The notes under the pieces: model-generated | Database searches by the model: none | What the model was told of the DNA's origin: nothing | What the model saw: only the letters and a program-made list of their open reading frames with translations | NCBI GenBank assembly: GCA_024275825.1 | Contig: JAJRYK010000001.1 | Location: 1 to 64,000 of the forward strand | DNA length: 64,000 nucleotides | DNA from: Alphaproteobacteria bacterium | Lineage (GTDB): Bacteria > Pseudomonadota > Alphaproteobacteria > Micavibrionales > Micavibrionaceae | Direction: 5' to 3' | Position numbers and translations under genes: made by a program | Shown: piece after piece, positions 7,165 through 16,029 of the stretch | Numbering within the stretch: the stretch's first letter is position 1 | Layout: the number at the start of each line of letters is the position of its first letter

Positions 7165-9864
7165 TTACTTCCGGTTCCACCAGCCTTTTTTCTTTTCTCC
7201 TGGCGCTTCATTGACTTTTTCGTAGTCACGTGGCGGCTCGGGATCAGCCTTCACCTTGGCCTTTGACTTTGCTTTAGTCTTCGGCTTATCGTCATTTGAA
7301 ACCTTGGCCGTGGATGCTGTCTCATCCTTATCAGAATCATCTTTCTTGGCTTTAGCAGCAGGTTTTTTCGTCGCCGCCTTCTTTGCCGGCTTTTTATCAT
7401 CCGCCTTATCGTCCACAGGTTTTTCAGATGTTTTCTCTACGGCCTCATCTGATGAGTCCTCGGTCTTTTTACGGCCACGTCCAGATGGCTTCTTGTCATC
7501 TGTTTTTTTGTCTTGATCTGACGCGCCGTCTTTAACAGAGTCTTTCTCACCCTGATCCTGAGTTTCAACGGAAGATTCACCGCCTTCACGTTGCGCATTA
7601 TTGTTACGGCGGCGACCACCGCGACGACCACGACGGCGCTTGCCTGTGCCCTCACCTTGCTCACGATTGTCGGTTTTTTGTTCAACAACGCCGCCGCTAT
7701 CGCTCTCGTCATCACTCTCACCAGATTTATCTAGCGGCTTAGAGACCTCAACACGGAATTTTCCGTTCGCCATCTCGTCATCGACACGTAGTAGAACAGT
7801 CAGATTATAACGCTTTTCGATAGAGCTGAGCAGCTCGCGCTTGTGATTAAGAACATATTGCGCCACCTCTGGTGCAACATGCGCGATCAGCTGTGCTGCG
7901 CGGCCTTTCATGCCCTCTTCTTCCAGTGCACGAAGCACCATAATAGAAGCCGCATCGGCTGTGCGTACATGGCCCGTACCCTCACAATGTGAACAGGGTT
8001 TGAATTGCGATTCACCCAAACTTGGGCTCAAACGCTGACGTGATAGCTCCATCAAGCCAAAGCTTGAAATCCGCCCCACCTGCACGCGTGCCTTATCACC
8101 GGCCAGCGCATCACGCATTTTGCGCTCCACCTTGCCGTTATTGCGGCGGTCTTCCATATCGATAAAATCAATGACAACCAGCCCACCCAAATCACGCAAG
8201 CGCAATTGACGACCAACCTCTTCGGCGGCCTCCAGATTCGTATGTAGCGCGGTCTCCTCAATATGGCGCTGCTTCGTTGCCTTACCGGAGTTCACATCAA
8301 CCGAGACCAAAGCCTCAGTCGGGTTAATCACCAAATACCCGCCGGAGGGCAGCGTGACTTCCGTCTCACCAATCTCGGCGATTTGCCCTTCAACCTGATA
8401 TTTATTGAATAGCGGGCGATCCGCGTCTTTATATTCTTTCACCTTTTTCACATGCGAAGGAATCATCATTTTCATGAAATTTTTTGCGGTCTGATAGCCC
8501 TCTTCACCGGCCACCACGATCTCATCAACATCGCGCGTGTACAAATCACGCACAGCGCGCTTGATCAAATTGGCTTCTTCATAAATCATCGAAGGCGCAG
8601 AAGACTGCATCGTTTGCTCACGAATGTCGCTCCACAGACGCGTCAGATAATCTAAGTCACGCTTGATCTCGGCCTTCGTCCGTTCCACACCCGCGGTGCG
8701 CAGAATGACGGACATGCCCTTGGGCACATCCAAGGATTTCATCACATCACGCATACGTGCACGATCTTTGTAATTAGCAATCTTACGGCTGACACCGCCG
8801 CCACGCGGGCTATTGGGCATCAAGACACAATAGCGTCCAGGCAAAGACAGATAACTGCTGACCGCTGCGCCTTTATTGCCGCGCTCTTCTTTAGAGACCT
8901 GCACCAGCATGATCTGACCGCGCTTAACGACCTCTTGGATCTTATAGCGATTACGCAGGCTTTGACGGAATTTTTGTTCCGGCGTAAAATCTTCATCAGA
9001 CCGGCCACGTCCTCTACCACCTTGGTGACGACCGCGTCCACCGCGCCCGCCATTATTGTTACGATCACGACCACCGCGCCCGCCTTGATTGCGACCACCA
9101 CGGCCACCGCGCGAATTGCGGCGGCGAGCATTGCCACCACCTTCATCTTCAAGCGGATTGGCACTAACATTCGCACCTTCGCGATTGCCCTCTACATCGT
9201 CTTCTTCTTCACTGGGCTCAGGCTGTTTTTTATTGCCGATATTTTCTTTTTCGTCATCAGCATCGTCACCAGAATCATCAACAACTTTGTCGTCCTTGTT
9301 TTCTTTTACCTTCTTCTGCGCTGTCTTTTTACGCCCGCGAGGCTTTGCTTTCGACTTTTCAGCTTTTTCTTCCGGCTCGTCTTCAGCCTCATCAGCCGCA
9401 GCATCTTGCACGCCCGTCTCTGCGTCTAGATCATCCTCGTCATCCATATCCGAAACATCATCAGCATTCGTGCCCAGATCATCAGCGTTTTCATCATCGC
9501 CTTTCTTGCCAGGTTTTGCGGCATTCTTAATATCTTCGGCCTCTTCCTCTTCCGCCTGCTTTTCCGCTTCGACAATCATTGCCTCCTGCTCAGCCATTAA
9601 AGCCTCACGATCAGCGATTGGAATACGGTAATAATCAGGGTGGATTTCAGAGAAGGGTAAAAACCCGTGACGATTGCCGCCAAAATTTACAAAAGCAGCC
9701 TGCAGCGACGGCTCAACGCGCGTCACCTTTGCCAGGAATATACTGCTTTTCATGGGTTTGCGGAATTTGCTCTCATAGTCAAATTCCTCTAGACGTTTAC
9801 CGTCCATCACCACAACCCGCGTTTCTTCCTCGTGGGTTGCGTCAATTAGCATGGTCTTGCTCAT
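7165..9864 (-). CDS. rne: Ribonuclease E/G family endoribonuclease
   Basis: RNase E, the main endonuclease for mRNA turnover and rRNA/tRNA processing. The start at 9864 (MSKTMLIDATHEEETRVVV) has a GGAG site 7 bases upstream; the frame stays open 10 codons further but without a site. The S1 domain begins near residue 40 (SIFLAKVTRVEPSLQAAFV) and is interrupted by an insertion of about 210 residues, first Asp/Glu/Lys-rich, then RGG-rich, as in other alphaproteobacterial RNase E. The S1 resumes at GQIMLVQVSKEERGNKG. The catalytic DNase-I-like part has DVNSGKAT and VVIDFIDMEDRRN (metal-binding Asp residues), and the Zn-link is CSHCEGTGH. The last 280 residues form a disordered, basic/acidic scaffold for degradosome contacts, ending GWWNRK. 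A long leader with strong secondary structure precedes it, suggesting autoregulation. Confidence 0.97.
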   Translation of the reverse strand: MSKTMLIDATHEEETRVVVMDGKRLEEFDYESKFRKPMKSSIFLAKVTRVEPSLQAAFVNFGGNRHGFLPFSEIHPDYYRIPIADREALMAEQEAMIVEAEKQAEEEEAEDIKNAAKPGKKGDDENADDLGTNADDVSDMDDEDDLDAETGVQDAAADEAEDEPEEKAEKSKAKPRGRKKTAQKKVKENKDDKVVDDSGDDADDEKENIGNKKQPEPSEEEDDVEGNREGANVSANPLEDEGGGNARRRNSRGGRGGRNQGGRGGRDRNNNGGRGGRGRHQGGRGRGRSDEDFTPEQKFRQSLRNRYKIQEVVKRGQIMLVQVSKEERGNKGAAVSSYLSLPGRYCVLMPNSPRGGGVSRKIANYKDRARMRDVMKSLDVPKGMSVILRTAGVERTKAEIKRDLDYLTRLWSDIREQTMQSSAPSMIYEEANLIKRAVRDLYTRDVDEIVVAGEEGYQTAKNFMKMMIPSHVKKVKEYKDADRPLFNKYQVEGQIAEIGETEVTLPSGGYLVINPTEALVSVDVNSGKATKQRHIEETALHTNLEAAEEVGRQLRLRDLGGLVVIDFIDMEDRRNNGKVERKMRDALAGDKARVQVGRISSFGLMELSRQRLSPSLGESQFKPCSHCEGTGHVRTADAASIMVLRALEEEGMKGRAAQLIAHVAPEVAQYVLNHKRELLSSIEKRYNLTVLLRVDDEMANGKFRVEVSKPLDKSGESDDESDSGGVVEQKTDNREQGEGTGKRRRGRRGGRRRNNNAQREGGESSVETQDQGEKDSVKDGASDQDKKTDDKKPSGRGRKKTEDSSDEAVEKTSEKPVDDKADDKKPAKKAATKKPAAKAKKDDSDKDETASTAKVSNDDKPKTKAKSKAKVKADPEPPRDYEKVNEAPGEKKKGWWNRK

Positions 9865-9963
9865 TTTAAATCTCCAATTTAGGCGCGTTCGCAAAGGCAG
9901 CTTCCCGAATCAGAAGACTCACAGGGAAACAACGCGATAAACGCGCGAATTCATTACATCAAT

Positions 9964-10041
9964 TTTTGCTATTGCAGTCCGCGAAACTTTAAAAAGACGT
10001 CGGGCAGTGCCCAATTCAGCGCTAAGTCCGCAATAGTAAAA
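9964..10041 (-). promoter_or_regulatory. Structured rne leader (candidate autoregulatory hairpin)
   Basis: The 383-bp divergent gap 9865-10247 holds no gene. On the rne-sense strand, GCAATAGTAAAA (10030-10041) pairs with TTTTGCTATTGC (9964-9975), enclosing a smaller hairpin GGGCAgTGCCC near 10003-10013. This would form a branched stem in a long 5' leader. E. coli rne is autoregulated through leader hairpins, so a similar role is plausible here. The transcription start is not known. The rest of the gap (10042-10247) must contain the amiC promoter, for which I see no convincing -35/-10 pair. Confidence 0.45.
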
Positions 10042-10247
10042 TACCAATGTGCACTCTATACCCTCTTTCCCGATTGCTCAAGATAAAAGTGATTCGAATT
10101 TGTAAGGGTTTGATTTTTAAGGCTCTTCACTGCCGCCGCTTCACTTACACCTTAAATTTCGTTAAATAGAGCTGCTCTCTTGATTTTTAGCGCTCGAAAC
10201 GCGATTGTATTATAGAAGGCTTACATATCGCCCTTCGTAGACATCTT

Positions 10248-11552
10248 ATGACAGAGTATCCACCGTTGTTCAAACACGCTGCCCCCACATTCGTCGCCTC
10301 GCTCTTTTGTGCATTTTGCCTTTTGGCAAGCGGCGCGCAGGCGCTTTCCGTCGACAAAGCCCGCGTGGGGGTGTATCCAGACAAGACGCGGCTGGTGCTT
10401 GAGCTCAGTGCGGCGAGTGATTTTCGCACCTTTACGCTCGATACGCCTTACCGCCTGGTTATCGACATGCCGCATTTTGCCTGGAATGCAGGAGATTTCG
10501 ACCGCCCGGCCGCCAGCGGGATTACAGGCCTGCGCAGCGGCGCGCTTAAGCCCGGCATTTCACGTCTTGTTCTAGATATGAGCCGCCCAACATCAGTGGA
10601 GAGCGCCTTCATCCTGCCAGAGCAAGCAGGCAAACCCAACCGGCTGGTCATTGATTACATATCCGTCTCCCCCGCCCAGTTTCAGGCTATGAAAAGCCGT
10701 GTTCAGGGCCGCTTGAATGTCGATGATCCTGCGCATGCGCGAAATGCGCCGCCAGCCCTAGCGGCGCAGACACAAGCACACGCCGCTCTAGATATTGCCA
10801 GCATCCCAAAACCCACGGCGAAGCCAGTGTCCAAGCCCCCAGCCAAACCGGCCTACAAACCCCTTATCGTTATCGATCCCGGCCATGGCGGCGCAGACCC
10901 GGGCGCCGTGGGGCATAATAATATTAAGGAGAAGAATGTCGTTCTCGCGCTCAGTAAAGAACTTAAACGCCAGCTTGAATCCTCCGGCCATTACCGCGCG
11001 ATCCTTACCCGCAAGAGCGATAAGTTCATCAAACTTAGCCAGCGCCGTAAATTTGCTCGCGATCGCGGAGCAGATTTATTTATTTCCCTTCATGCAGATT
11101 CACTGGATAAGAAAAATGTACGTGGCGCATCAGTCTATACATTGTCTGAAAAGGCATCTGATAAGCAGACGGCCCGCTTAGCGGCGCGTGAGAACAAGGC
11201 CGATCTGATCGGCGGCATTGATTTGAGCGTGGAGGATGAAGAGGTCGCCAGCATTCTGGTTGATCTCGCCATGCGCGACACCACCAACCAAGCCAAATTC
11301 TTCGCCAATAAAATCGTTGATACATTCAAGGGGCTAGGCCTACGCGTTTTGGATAACCCACACCGTTATGCGGGATTTGCCGTGCTCAAAGCCCCCGATG
11401 TGCCCTCTGTTTTGGTCGAGGCCGGATTCATGTCAAACCGCCGCGAGGCTAACTTGCTCAACACTAGCAGCCATCGCAACAAACTCGCAAAGGCCCTGCA
11501 TCGCGGTATTGATGCCTATTTTCTGCAAGTGGCGAAAAACCAACGCCTTTGA
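10248..11552 (+). CDS. amiC: N-acetylmuramoyl-L-alanine amidase with AMIN domain
   Basis: Periplasmic zinc amidase that cuts the amide bond between MurNAc and the stem peptide, used to split septal peptidoglycan at division. Residues 1-32 form a signal peptide ending at SGAQA. The AMIN domain that targets peptidoglycan spans about 35-140 (VGVYPDKTRLVLEL...YRLVIDMP). A Pro/Ala/Lys linker follows. The Amidase_3 domain starts at IVIDPGHGGADPGA, with zinc His and Glu in the IDPGHGG and IKEKNVVLAL segments, the second His in LFISLHADS, and the catalytic Glu in SVLVEAGFMSN. An inserted helix region (about residues 300-330) may act as the autoinhibitory segment that EnvC/NlpD-type activators displace. 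Length and order are typical. It is divergent from rne. Confidence 0.95.
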   Translation: MTEYPPLFKHAAPTFVASLFCAFCLLASGAQALSVDKARVGVYPDKTRLVLELSAASDFRTFTLDTPYRLVIDMPHFAWNAGDFDRPAASGITGLRSGALKPGISRLVLDMSRPTSVESAFILPEQAGKPNRLVIDYISVSPAQFQAMKSRVQGRLNVDDPAHARNAPPALAAQTQAHAALDIASIPKPTAKPVSKPPAKPAYKPLIVIDPGHGGADPGAVGHNNIKEKNVVLALSKELKRQLESSGHYRAILTRKSDKFIKLSQRRKFARDRGADLFISLHADSLDKKNVRGASVYTLSEKASDKQTARLAARENKADLIGGIDLSVEDEEVASILVDLAMRDTTNQAKFFANKIVDTFKGLGLRVLDNPHRYAGFAVLKAPDVPSVLVEAGFMSNRREANLLNTSSHRNKLAKALHRGIDAYFLQVAKNQRL

Positions 11553-11647
11553 CGCGCCACACAACGCCACCCCACGACATTACGAAAACATAAATCATGA
11601 AATTTAAGAAAACGCTTGAAAAACAGTGTTCAATACGCTTTGGTTTG

Positions 11648-11670
11648 TGTATAACAGAGTTTGTTATACA
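11648..11670. promoter_or_regulatory. Perfect 9-bp inverted repeat upstream of the small lipoprotein gene
   Basis: TGTATAACA (11648-11656) and TGTTATACA (11662-11670) are exact inverted copies separated by 5 bp. The site lies 68 bp before the ATG at 11738 in a promoter-sized gap and overlaps a possible -10 hexamer (TATACA). It has no U-tract, so it is a better operator than terminator. The protein that would bind it is unknown. Confidence 0.55.
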
Positions 11671-11737
11671 GGTTTCGCCTCTTCTTGTAGGAGGTTTACG
11701 ACTTTATTAAACACAACTATATAGACGAGGAAAAACC

Positions 11738-11926
11738 ATGAAAAAGTTAGCTGCTACATTATGCATTGCCGGAACGGCTCTTACACTTGCTGCTTGTGAT
11801 ACAACAGGAACAGGCAACGTTGACACTGCTGCGCCATACTCAGCCGAACGCACAGCCGGATACGACGACACACCAGCCGCTGCACCAGCGCAAGAGCGCG
11901 TATTCAGAGACGTACAATCTAAGTAA
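11738..11926 (+). CDS. Small lipoprotein (62 aa)
   Basis: A lipoprotein of unknown role. The signal peptide MKKLAATLCIAGTALTLAAC has a good lipobox (LAAC, Cys20). The mature part is only about 43 residues, rich in Thr/Asp/Ala/Pro and probably disordered, ending FRDVQSK. It resembles small entericidin-like or other stress-linked lipoproteins in size only. The ATG has a GAGG about 8 bases upstream. It is monocistronic, with a palindromic operator candidate before it and a strong terminator after it, which suggests independent, regulated and possibly high expression. Confidence 0.85.
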   Translation: MKKLAATLCIAGTALTLAACDTTGTGNVDTAAPYSAERTAGYDDTPAAAPAQERVFRDVQSK

Positions 11927-11951
11927 TCATCTTTGACACAATTAAAGTTTT

Positions 11952-11986
11952 AAAAGGCTGCTCTGATATTTGAGCGGCCTTTTTTC
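11952..11986 (+). terminator. Rho-independent terminator after the small lipoprotein gene
   Basis: Stem AAAAGGCTGCTC / GAGCGGCCTTTT with one G-T wobble, an 8-base loop and a following T run. It begins 26 bp after the stop codon. Confidence 0.85.
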
Positions 11987-11998
11987 TGTCCTGTTAAC

Positions 11999-13072
11999 TT
12001 AATTATTCAGTGAAAAAGTCCGGCCACTTGGCGCATCATGCTGCTCAGCAACAACCGAAACACCATCTTCGAGCAATGGGCCATAGATCTCCGTCATCGC
12101 TTCCTTGATCTGGGCCTTATCGATTTCTTCTTCAGCGGCAGCGTCACCATCTGCTGCAGCTTCAAAAGCGCTGCGCCGCGCGCGGGCGATTTCTACCGGA
12201 TAACCCTTACGCTCCCGCACCGCCGTACGCACCGCGGCCCAGCGTATGCGGTCCTTATGCACGCCGGCCACCTTCATAATGCGCTTTAAATCCTCATCAT
12301 TGAGCTTGGGCGCTTGCACAGCGCCCGTTTCCTCCATCTCAATCGTTTGTTCAATATTTACATGCGCCTCAAGATAAAGCCGGTTATCAATCCAGCCCAC
12401 CTTAATCGGCTGATCCACCACCGTAACCACCGTGCCTATATCAATCAGCCCAAACAGCTCCGTAATTTTTTCAGGATACATGCGAATGCATCCAGAACTG
12501 ATCCGTCGCCCAATACCAAATGGTCGGTTTGTACCGTGAATGGCATAGGTCGGCCAGCCCAGATAGAGCGCATGCGTGCCCAGCGGGTTATCCGGCCCCG
12601 GCGGGTAATAGGGCTTAAGCTCAGGATCTTCATCGCGCATACGCTGCGTCGGTGTCCAGGTTGGTCGCTCTTTCTTTCGCACAATTTTGGTTGTACCAAG
12701 CGGCGTGTTCAGCCCCTCTCGCCCGACACCAATCGGAAAAGTCGCGGGCGCATCATCCCCGTTCACAAAGGCATAAAGCCGCATCTCCGGCAAATTAATC
12801 ACAATCCCCTCATGCGGCGCTTCGGGCAGCAAATGCCGCGTTGGCAAAATCAGCTTCGTCCCCGCCCCCGGCACCCACGGATCAATTCCGGGATTGGCGG
12901 CCCGCATCTCCGTAAACCCCAAATTATAATCCCGCGCAAGATGCACAAACGTATCTTCATATTTAGCGCGGTACGTAATCTGTTCCCCCGTGTACGCGCC
13001 CTCATAGGCGGCGTGGGCGGGGGGCGCAGCAAGAAAAGCGATGAACAGAACTGAGAGAATAAAAAACTTCAT
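11999..13072 (-). CDS. L,D-transpeptidase (YkuD/ErfK family) with LysM-like N-terminus
   Basis: Periplasmic cysteine transpeptidase that makes 3-3 peptidoglycan cross-links or attaches proteins to the sacculus. Residues 1-22 form a signal peptide (LAAPPAHAA). Residues 30-78 look like a LysM module (TFVHLARDYNLGFTEMRAANPG...LILP). The YkuD domain starts near residue 88 (GIVINLPEMRLYAF) and has the catalytic His179 in YAIHGTN and Cys195 in ISSGCIRM; the usual SHGC appears as SSGC, which many family members share. About 130 C-terminal residues are charged, helical and unassigned. The gene starts 3 bp after the stop of icd, so the two are probably cotranscribed although unrelated in function. Confidence 0.92.
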   Translation of the reverse strand: MKFFILSVLFIAFLAAPPAHAAYEGAYTGEQITYRAKYEDTFVHLARDYNLGFTEMRAANPGIDPWVPGAGTKLILPTRHLLPEAPHEGIVINLPEMRLYAFVNGDDAPATFPIGVGREGLNTPLGTTKIVRKKERPTWTPTQRMRDEDPELKPYYPPGPDNPLGTHALYLGWPTYAIHGTNRPFGIGRRISSGCIRMYPEKITELFGLIDIGTVVTVVDQPIKVGWIDNRLYLEAHVNIEQTIEMEETGAVQAPKLNDEDLKRIMKVAGVHKDRIRWAAVRTAVRERKGYPVEIARARRSAFEAAADGDAAAEEEIDKAQIKEAMTEIYGPLLEDGVSVVAEQHDAPSGRTFSLNN

Positions 13073-13075
13073 AGA

Positions 13076-14293
13076 TTAAGAGTTTACACTAATTTCTAAA
13101 TTCTCAACCACCTTATCCAGAAACTCTTCTGTCGTGAGGTATTTTTGATCACCGCCAACCAGCAGCGCCAGATCTTTCGTCATGTGCCCAGCCTCTACCG
13201 TCTCGATGCAAACGCGCTCCAGCGTTTCGGCAAATGCCACAACCTCCGGCGTATCATCAAACCGCCCGCGATATTGCAAACCGCGCGTCCAGGCGAAGAT
13301 GCTGGCAATCGGGTTGGTGGATGTGGGGTTGCCCTTTTGATGCTCGCGGTAATGGCGCGTGACTGTGCCGTGCGCGGCCTCGGCCTCCACCGTTTTTCCA
13401 TCGGGGGTGAGCAGGACGGAGGTCATCAGGCCCAGCGAGCCAAAACCCTGCGCCACGATATCGCTTTGCACATCGCCGTCATAATTTTTACACGCCCAGA
13501 CGATCCCGCCCTTGCCCTTCAGCGCGAAGGCAACCATATCGTCGATCAGGCGATGTTCGTACCACAGACCGCGCGCCTCAAACTCACCCTTAAATTCGCC
13601 GTCATAGATATCAGCAAATATCTCGATAAACCGGCCATCATATTGCTTCAGGATAGTATTTTTGGTGCTCAGATACATCGGATAGCCCTTCGCCAGCGCA
13701 TAGTTAAAGCACGAGCGCGCAAAGCCTTCTATCGAGGCATCCAGATTATACATCCCCATCGCAACGCCGCTGGCCGGAAAATCAAAAATCTCCCACTCCT
13801 GCGCCTCGCCGCCGCCCGCTGGCTCATATTTCATGCTCAGGCGGCCGGGGCCGGGGATCTTCATATCGGTGGCCTTATATTGATCGCCAAAGGCATGGCG
13901 GCCAATCACGATCGGCGCTTCCCACCCCGGCACGTATTTCGGCACATTGCCCGTCACGATCGGCTCACGAAAAACCGTACCGTTAAGGATATTACGGATC
14001 GTCCCGTTGGGGCTGCGCCACATTTTCTTCAAGCCAAATTCCTCCACCCGCGCCTCGTCCGGCGTGATGGTCGCGCATTTAATGCCCACGCCATGCGCCT
14101 TAATCGCATTGGCCGCATCCACCGTGATCTGATCATCCGTCGCATCACGATTTTGAATCGACAAATCAAAATACTTCAAATCAATATCCAGATACGGCAA
14201 AATCAACCGCTCCCGAATAAAGCTCCAAATAATCCGCGTCATCTCATCGCCATCAATTTCAACGATGGGGTTTTTAACTTTGATTTTAGTCAT
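13076..14293 (-). CDS. icd: NADP-dependent isocitrate dehydrogenase (dimeric type)
   Basis: Oxidatively decarboxylates isocitrate to 2-oxoglutarate in the TCA cycle. The N-terminus [20 protein letters not shown] and the 405-residue length are those of the eukaryote-like homodimeric NADP class, common in alphaproteobacteria, not of the E. coli class. The isocitrate-binding segment is [19 protein letters not shown]. The metal-binding region is in [20 protein letters not shown], and [11 protein letters not shown] is the NADP-specific loop. The gene is followed by the L,D-transpeptidase after 3 bp. A diverged inverted repeat lies in the gap directly upstream. Confidence 0.97.
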   Translation of the reverse strand: MTKIKVKNPIVEIDGDEMTRIIWSFIRERLILPYLDIDLKYFDLSIQNRDATDDQITVDAANAIKAHGVGIKCATITPDEARVEEFGLKKMWRSPNGTIRNILNGTVFREPIVTGNVPKYVPGWEAPIVIGRHAFGDQYKATDMKIPGPGRLSMKYEPAGGGEAQEWEIFDFPASGVAMGMYNLDASIEGFARSCFNYALAKGYPMYLSTKNTILKQYDGRFIEIFADIYDGEFKGEFEARGLWYEHRLIDDMVAFALKGKGGIVWACKNYDGDVQSDIVAQGFGSLGLMTSVLLTPDGKTVEAEAAHGTVTRHYREHQKGNPTSTNPIASIFAWTRGLQYRGRFDDTPEVVAFAETLERVCIETVEAGHMTKDLALLVGGDQKYLTTEEFLDKVVENLEISVNS

Positions 14294-14312
14294 GGGGAGT
14301 CCTTTGCTTTTT

Positions 14313-14385
14313 AACCACGAATGAACACGGATTAACTTAAATAGAAAATCCGCTCGTGTCTATCTATGTGAATCTACGGTTAAAA
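14313..14385. repeat. Diverged inverted repeat of the AACCACnGATGAACACGG type
   Basis: The left arm begins AACCACGAATGAACACGG (after 14316). The right arm, read on the reverse strand, begins AACCGTAGATTCAC. The pairing is imperfect. The left-arm wording matches the perfect repeat pair at 57623-57787, so I treat it as an older copy of the same element. The right arm runs into the stop codon region of the minus-strand gene ending at 14380. Confidence 0.6.
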
Positions 14386-14715
14386 TAAATCTTCGATCTC
14401 GGAAGAGAGCCGCTCAAATGCCCGCTCAAAAACCCCGCTTTTAGCGATGCGGCCTTTACCATGGAGGAAGACTTCGTACATCATGGTTTTGGGGCCGACT
14501 TTGCGGATGATGAATTGCAAATATGGCGCGTGGGATTCGGATTTATAATAGGTATAGCGCGCAAGCCCCTCGTCAAAATCGACCTCTACTGCGCGATAAT
14601 TCAGCGCCTTGGCCGCAGCGGCGCGCAGATACAGCCCATCCAGCCGCTTAAACTGCGCGTTCGTGAAACCGGTTTCAGGGCTATAAGATGGGTTGTTTAT
14701 CACGGTGAAACTCAT
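14380..14715 (-). CDS. Hypothetical protein (111 aa)
   Basis: A small soluble protein of unknown family. It has no signal peptide or membrane helix. It begins MSFTVINNPSYSPETGFTN and contains an alpha/beta pattern with Tyr-rich strands (ARYTYYKSESHAPYLQFII, then MMYEVFLHGKGRI) and a final amphipathic helix. Length and base composition suit a real gene. It is divergent from the thioredoxin-like gene, with 42 bp between starts, so the two probably share a promoter region. The stop codon lies within an intergenic repeat arm, so the last residues might have been altered by the repeat. Confidence 0.7.
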   Translation of the reverse strand: MSFTVINNPSYSPETGFTNAQFKRLDGLYLRAAAAKALNYRAVEVDFDEGLARYTYYKSESHAPYLQFIIRKVGPKTMMYEVFLHGKGRIAKSGVFERAFERLSSEIEDLF

Positions 14716-14757
14716 ATATACAGTATATCACACCCACCCAAGGCGGAGAAAACCATC

Positions 14758-15312
14758 ATGGCCCTTATGCACACACCCGAAAAGGATGAGGGCTTTTATG
14801 CCCCTGATTTTACACTGAAAAATATTGATGGGGCGATGGTTAGTCTGGCTGATATACGCGGGGAAAAGGGCACGCTGGTGATGTTTATCTGTAATCACTG
14901 CCCGTATGTTATTGGCATTACGGATCGTCTCGGGCCAACCATGAAACAGCTGCAGGATAACGGCATCGGTGTGGTGGCAATCATGTCGAATGATGCGGAA
15001 AATTATCCAGCAGATTCGTTTGAGAATATGAAGATTTTTGCCACCGAAAATGGCTTTACCTTTCCCTATCTGATTGATGAAAGCCAAGAGGTTGCGCGCG
15101 CCTATGGCGCAGTTTGCACGCCAGAATTTTTCGGCTTTAATGCCGAGGGGCAGCTGCAATATCGTGGTCGTTTGGATAGCGCGGGGTACAACCCTGCTGA
15201 CAGCGATACCATCCCAGAGCTGCTAAACGCCATGCTGAAAATCGCCAAAACCGGCGCAAGCCCGGCGGCGCAAACCCCGTCTATGGGATGCTCTATTAAG
15301 TGGAAGAATTAA
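14758..15312 (+). CDS. Thioredoxin-like (AhpC/TSA-type) protein
   Basis: A thioredoxin-fold protein of 184 residues. The motif VMFICNHCPYVIGI places a CxxC-type pair (CNHC) at the position of the peroxidatic/resolving cysteines, as in the widespread thioredoxin family protein class with a CNHCPY signature. Later features are AIMSNDAENYPADSF, FPYLIDESQEVARAYGAVCTPEFFGF (cis-Pro loop) and YRGRLDSA. It has no signal peptide, so it should act in the cytoplasm. The frame is open upstream to 14461, but ATG 14758 has GGCGGAG 10 bases upstream and the homology starts there. Substrate unknown. Confidence 0.88.
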   Translation: MALMHTPEKDEGFYAPDFTLKNIDGAMVSLADIRGEKGTLVMFICNHCPYVIGITDRLGPTMKQLQDNGIGVVAIMSNDAENYPADSFENMKIFATENGFTFPYLIDESQEVARAYGAVCTPEFFGFNAEGQLQYRGRLDSAGYNPADSDTIPELLNAMLKIAKTGASPAAQTPSMGCSIKWKN

Positions 15313-15375
15313 AGCACTGGAAACTCCAGTAAAAATGATTAAAATAGCTTCTTAAATATAGAGGATGCTTAACAC

Positions 15376-16029
15376 ATGTCAGATTTACTATTGGAACTTG
15401 ATGAGGCCATGCGTCAGGAGCGCGTGGAGAAATTTTTTCATGAACATGGAAAAACTGTCATCGCCTTTATCGTGGCAACGATTGTGATGACGGCGGCTGT
15501 TTCGGGCTATAAGCATTGGAACGCCGGGGCGCAGGAACGCGGCACAAGCGCGCTGATCGCGCTGCTTGATGATCCTGCCTTTCCAGACAACATCCAGACG
15601 GCTGAACTTGATATGCGCGGCGGGCTGCGCGGCATGGCGTTGCTGAGCGCGGGCGGGGCGCTGCTGGATGAAGGCAAGACCGAGGAGGCTCTGACGACCT
15701 ATAAACGCGCGATGAATGACCGCGGCGTGGCCAAAGATTTTAAACAGCTAGCGACCATCATGGTTGTACGGCTCGACCAAGACGCGGCGACGAAACCGCT
15801 ACAGCTGCTCCAGCCCATCTGGAATGATAAATCCAGCCCGTGGCGGCATTCAGCGCGGCTTGAGGCTGCGGCAATTCTGGCCAATCGCGATGCTGGTTTT
15901 GCAGGGGCACTCACCCATTTAAAGACCGTGATGCAGAGCGAAAACCTGCCCGACACAATCCTCAACCGCGCCTCTGCGCTTCACCATATCTATACGCTTA
16001 AGCAACAACAGGCCGCGCAGGATTCATGA
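15376..16029 (+). CDS. YfgM-like tetratricopeptide membrane protein
   Basis: A single-span inner-membrane protein (TM near residues 29-46, TVIAFIVATIVMTAAVSGY) with a periplasmic TPR-like domain, matching the YfgM/TPR_21 family. In E. coli YfgM works with PpiD at the Sec translocon and its gene sits next to bamB, as here. The soluble part has repeated helical hairpins (GALLDEGKTEEALTTYKRAM and later AGFAGALTHLKTVMQ). It overlaps bamB by 4 bp (ATGA), indicating translational coupling. Confidence 0.8.
   Translation: MSDLLLELDEAMRQERVEKFFHEHGKTVIAFIVATIVMTAAVSGYKHWNAGAQERGTSALIALLDDPAFPDNIQTAELDMRGGLRGMALLSAGGALLDEGKTEEALTTYKRAMNDRGVAKDFKQLATIMVVRLDQDAATKPLQLLQPIWNDKSSPWRHSARLEAAAILANRDAGFAGALTHLKTVMQSENLPDTILNRASALHHIYTLKQQQAAQDS

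Noticed and set aside
8935-9631. Hydrophobic or Ser-rich plus-strand frames opposite rne
   Set aside because: They are complements of the Asp/Glu/Lys- and RGG-rich codons of the RNase E insertion and give spurious Phe/Ser-rich proteins.
12314-13054. 246-codon plus-strand frame opposite the L,D-transpeptidase gene
   Set aside because: Antisense shadow; basic, repeat-poor translation without a ribosome site or family motif.
13145-14314. Long plus-strand open frame (389 codons) opposite icd
   Set aside because: It lies antisense to a clear isocitrate dehydrogenase gene and its product (His/Arg/Ile-rich) resembles no family; it is a shadow of biased codons.
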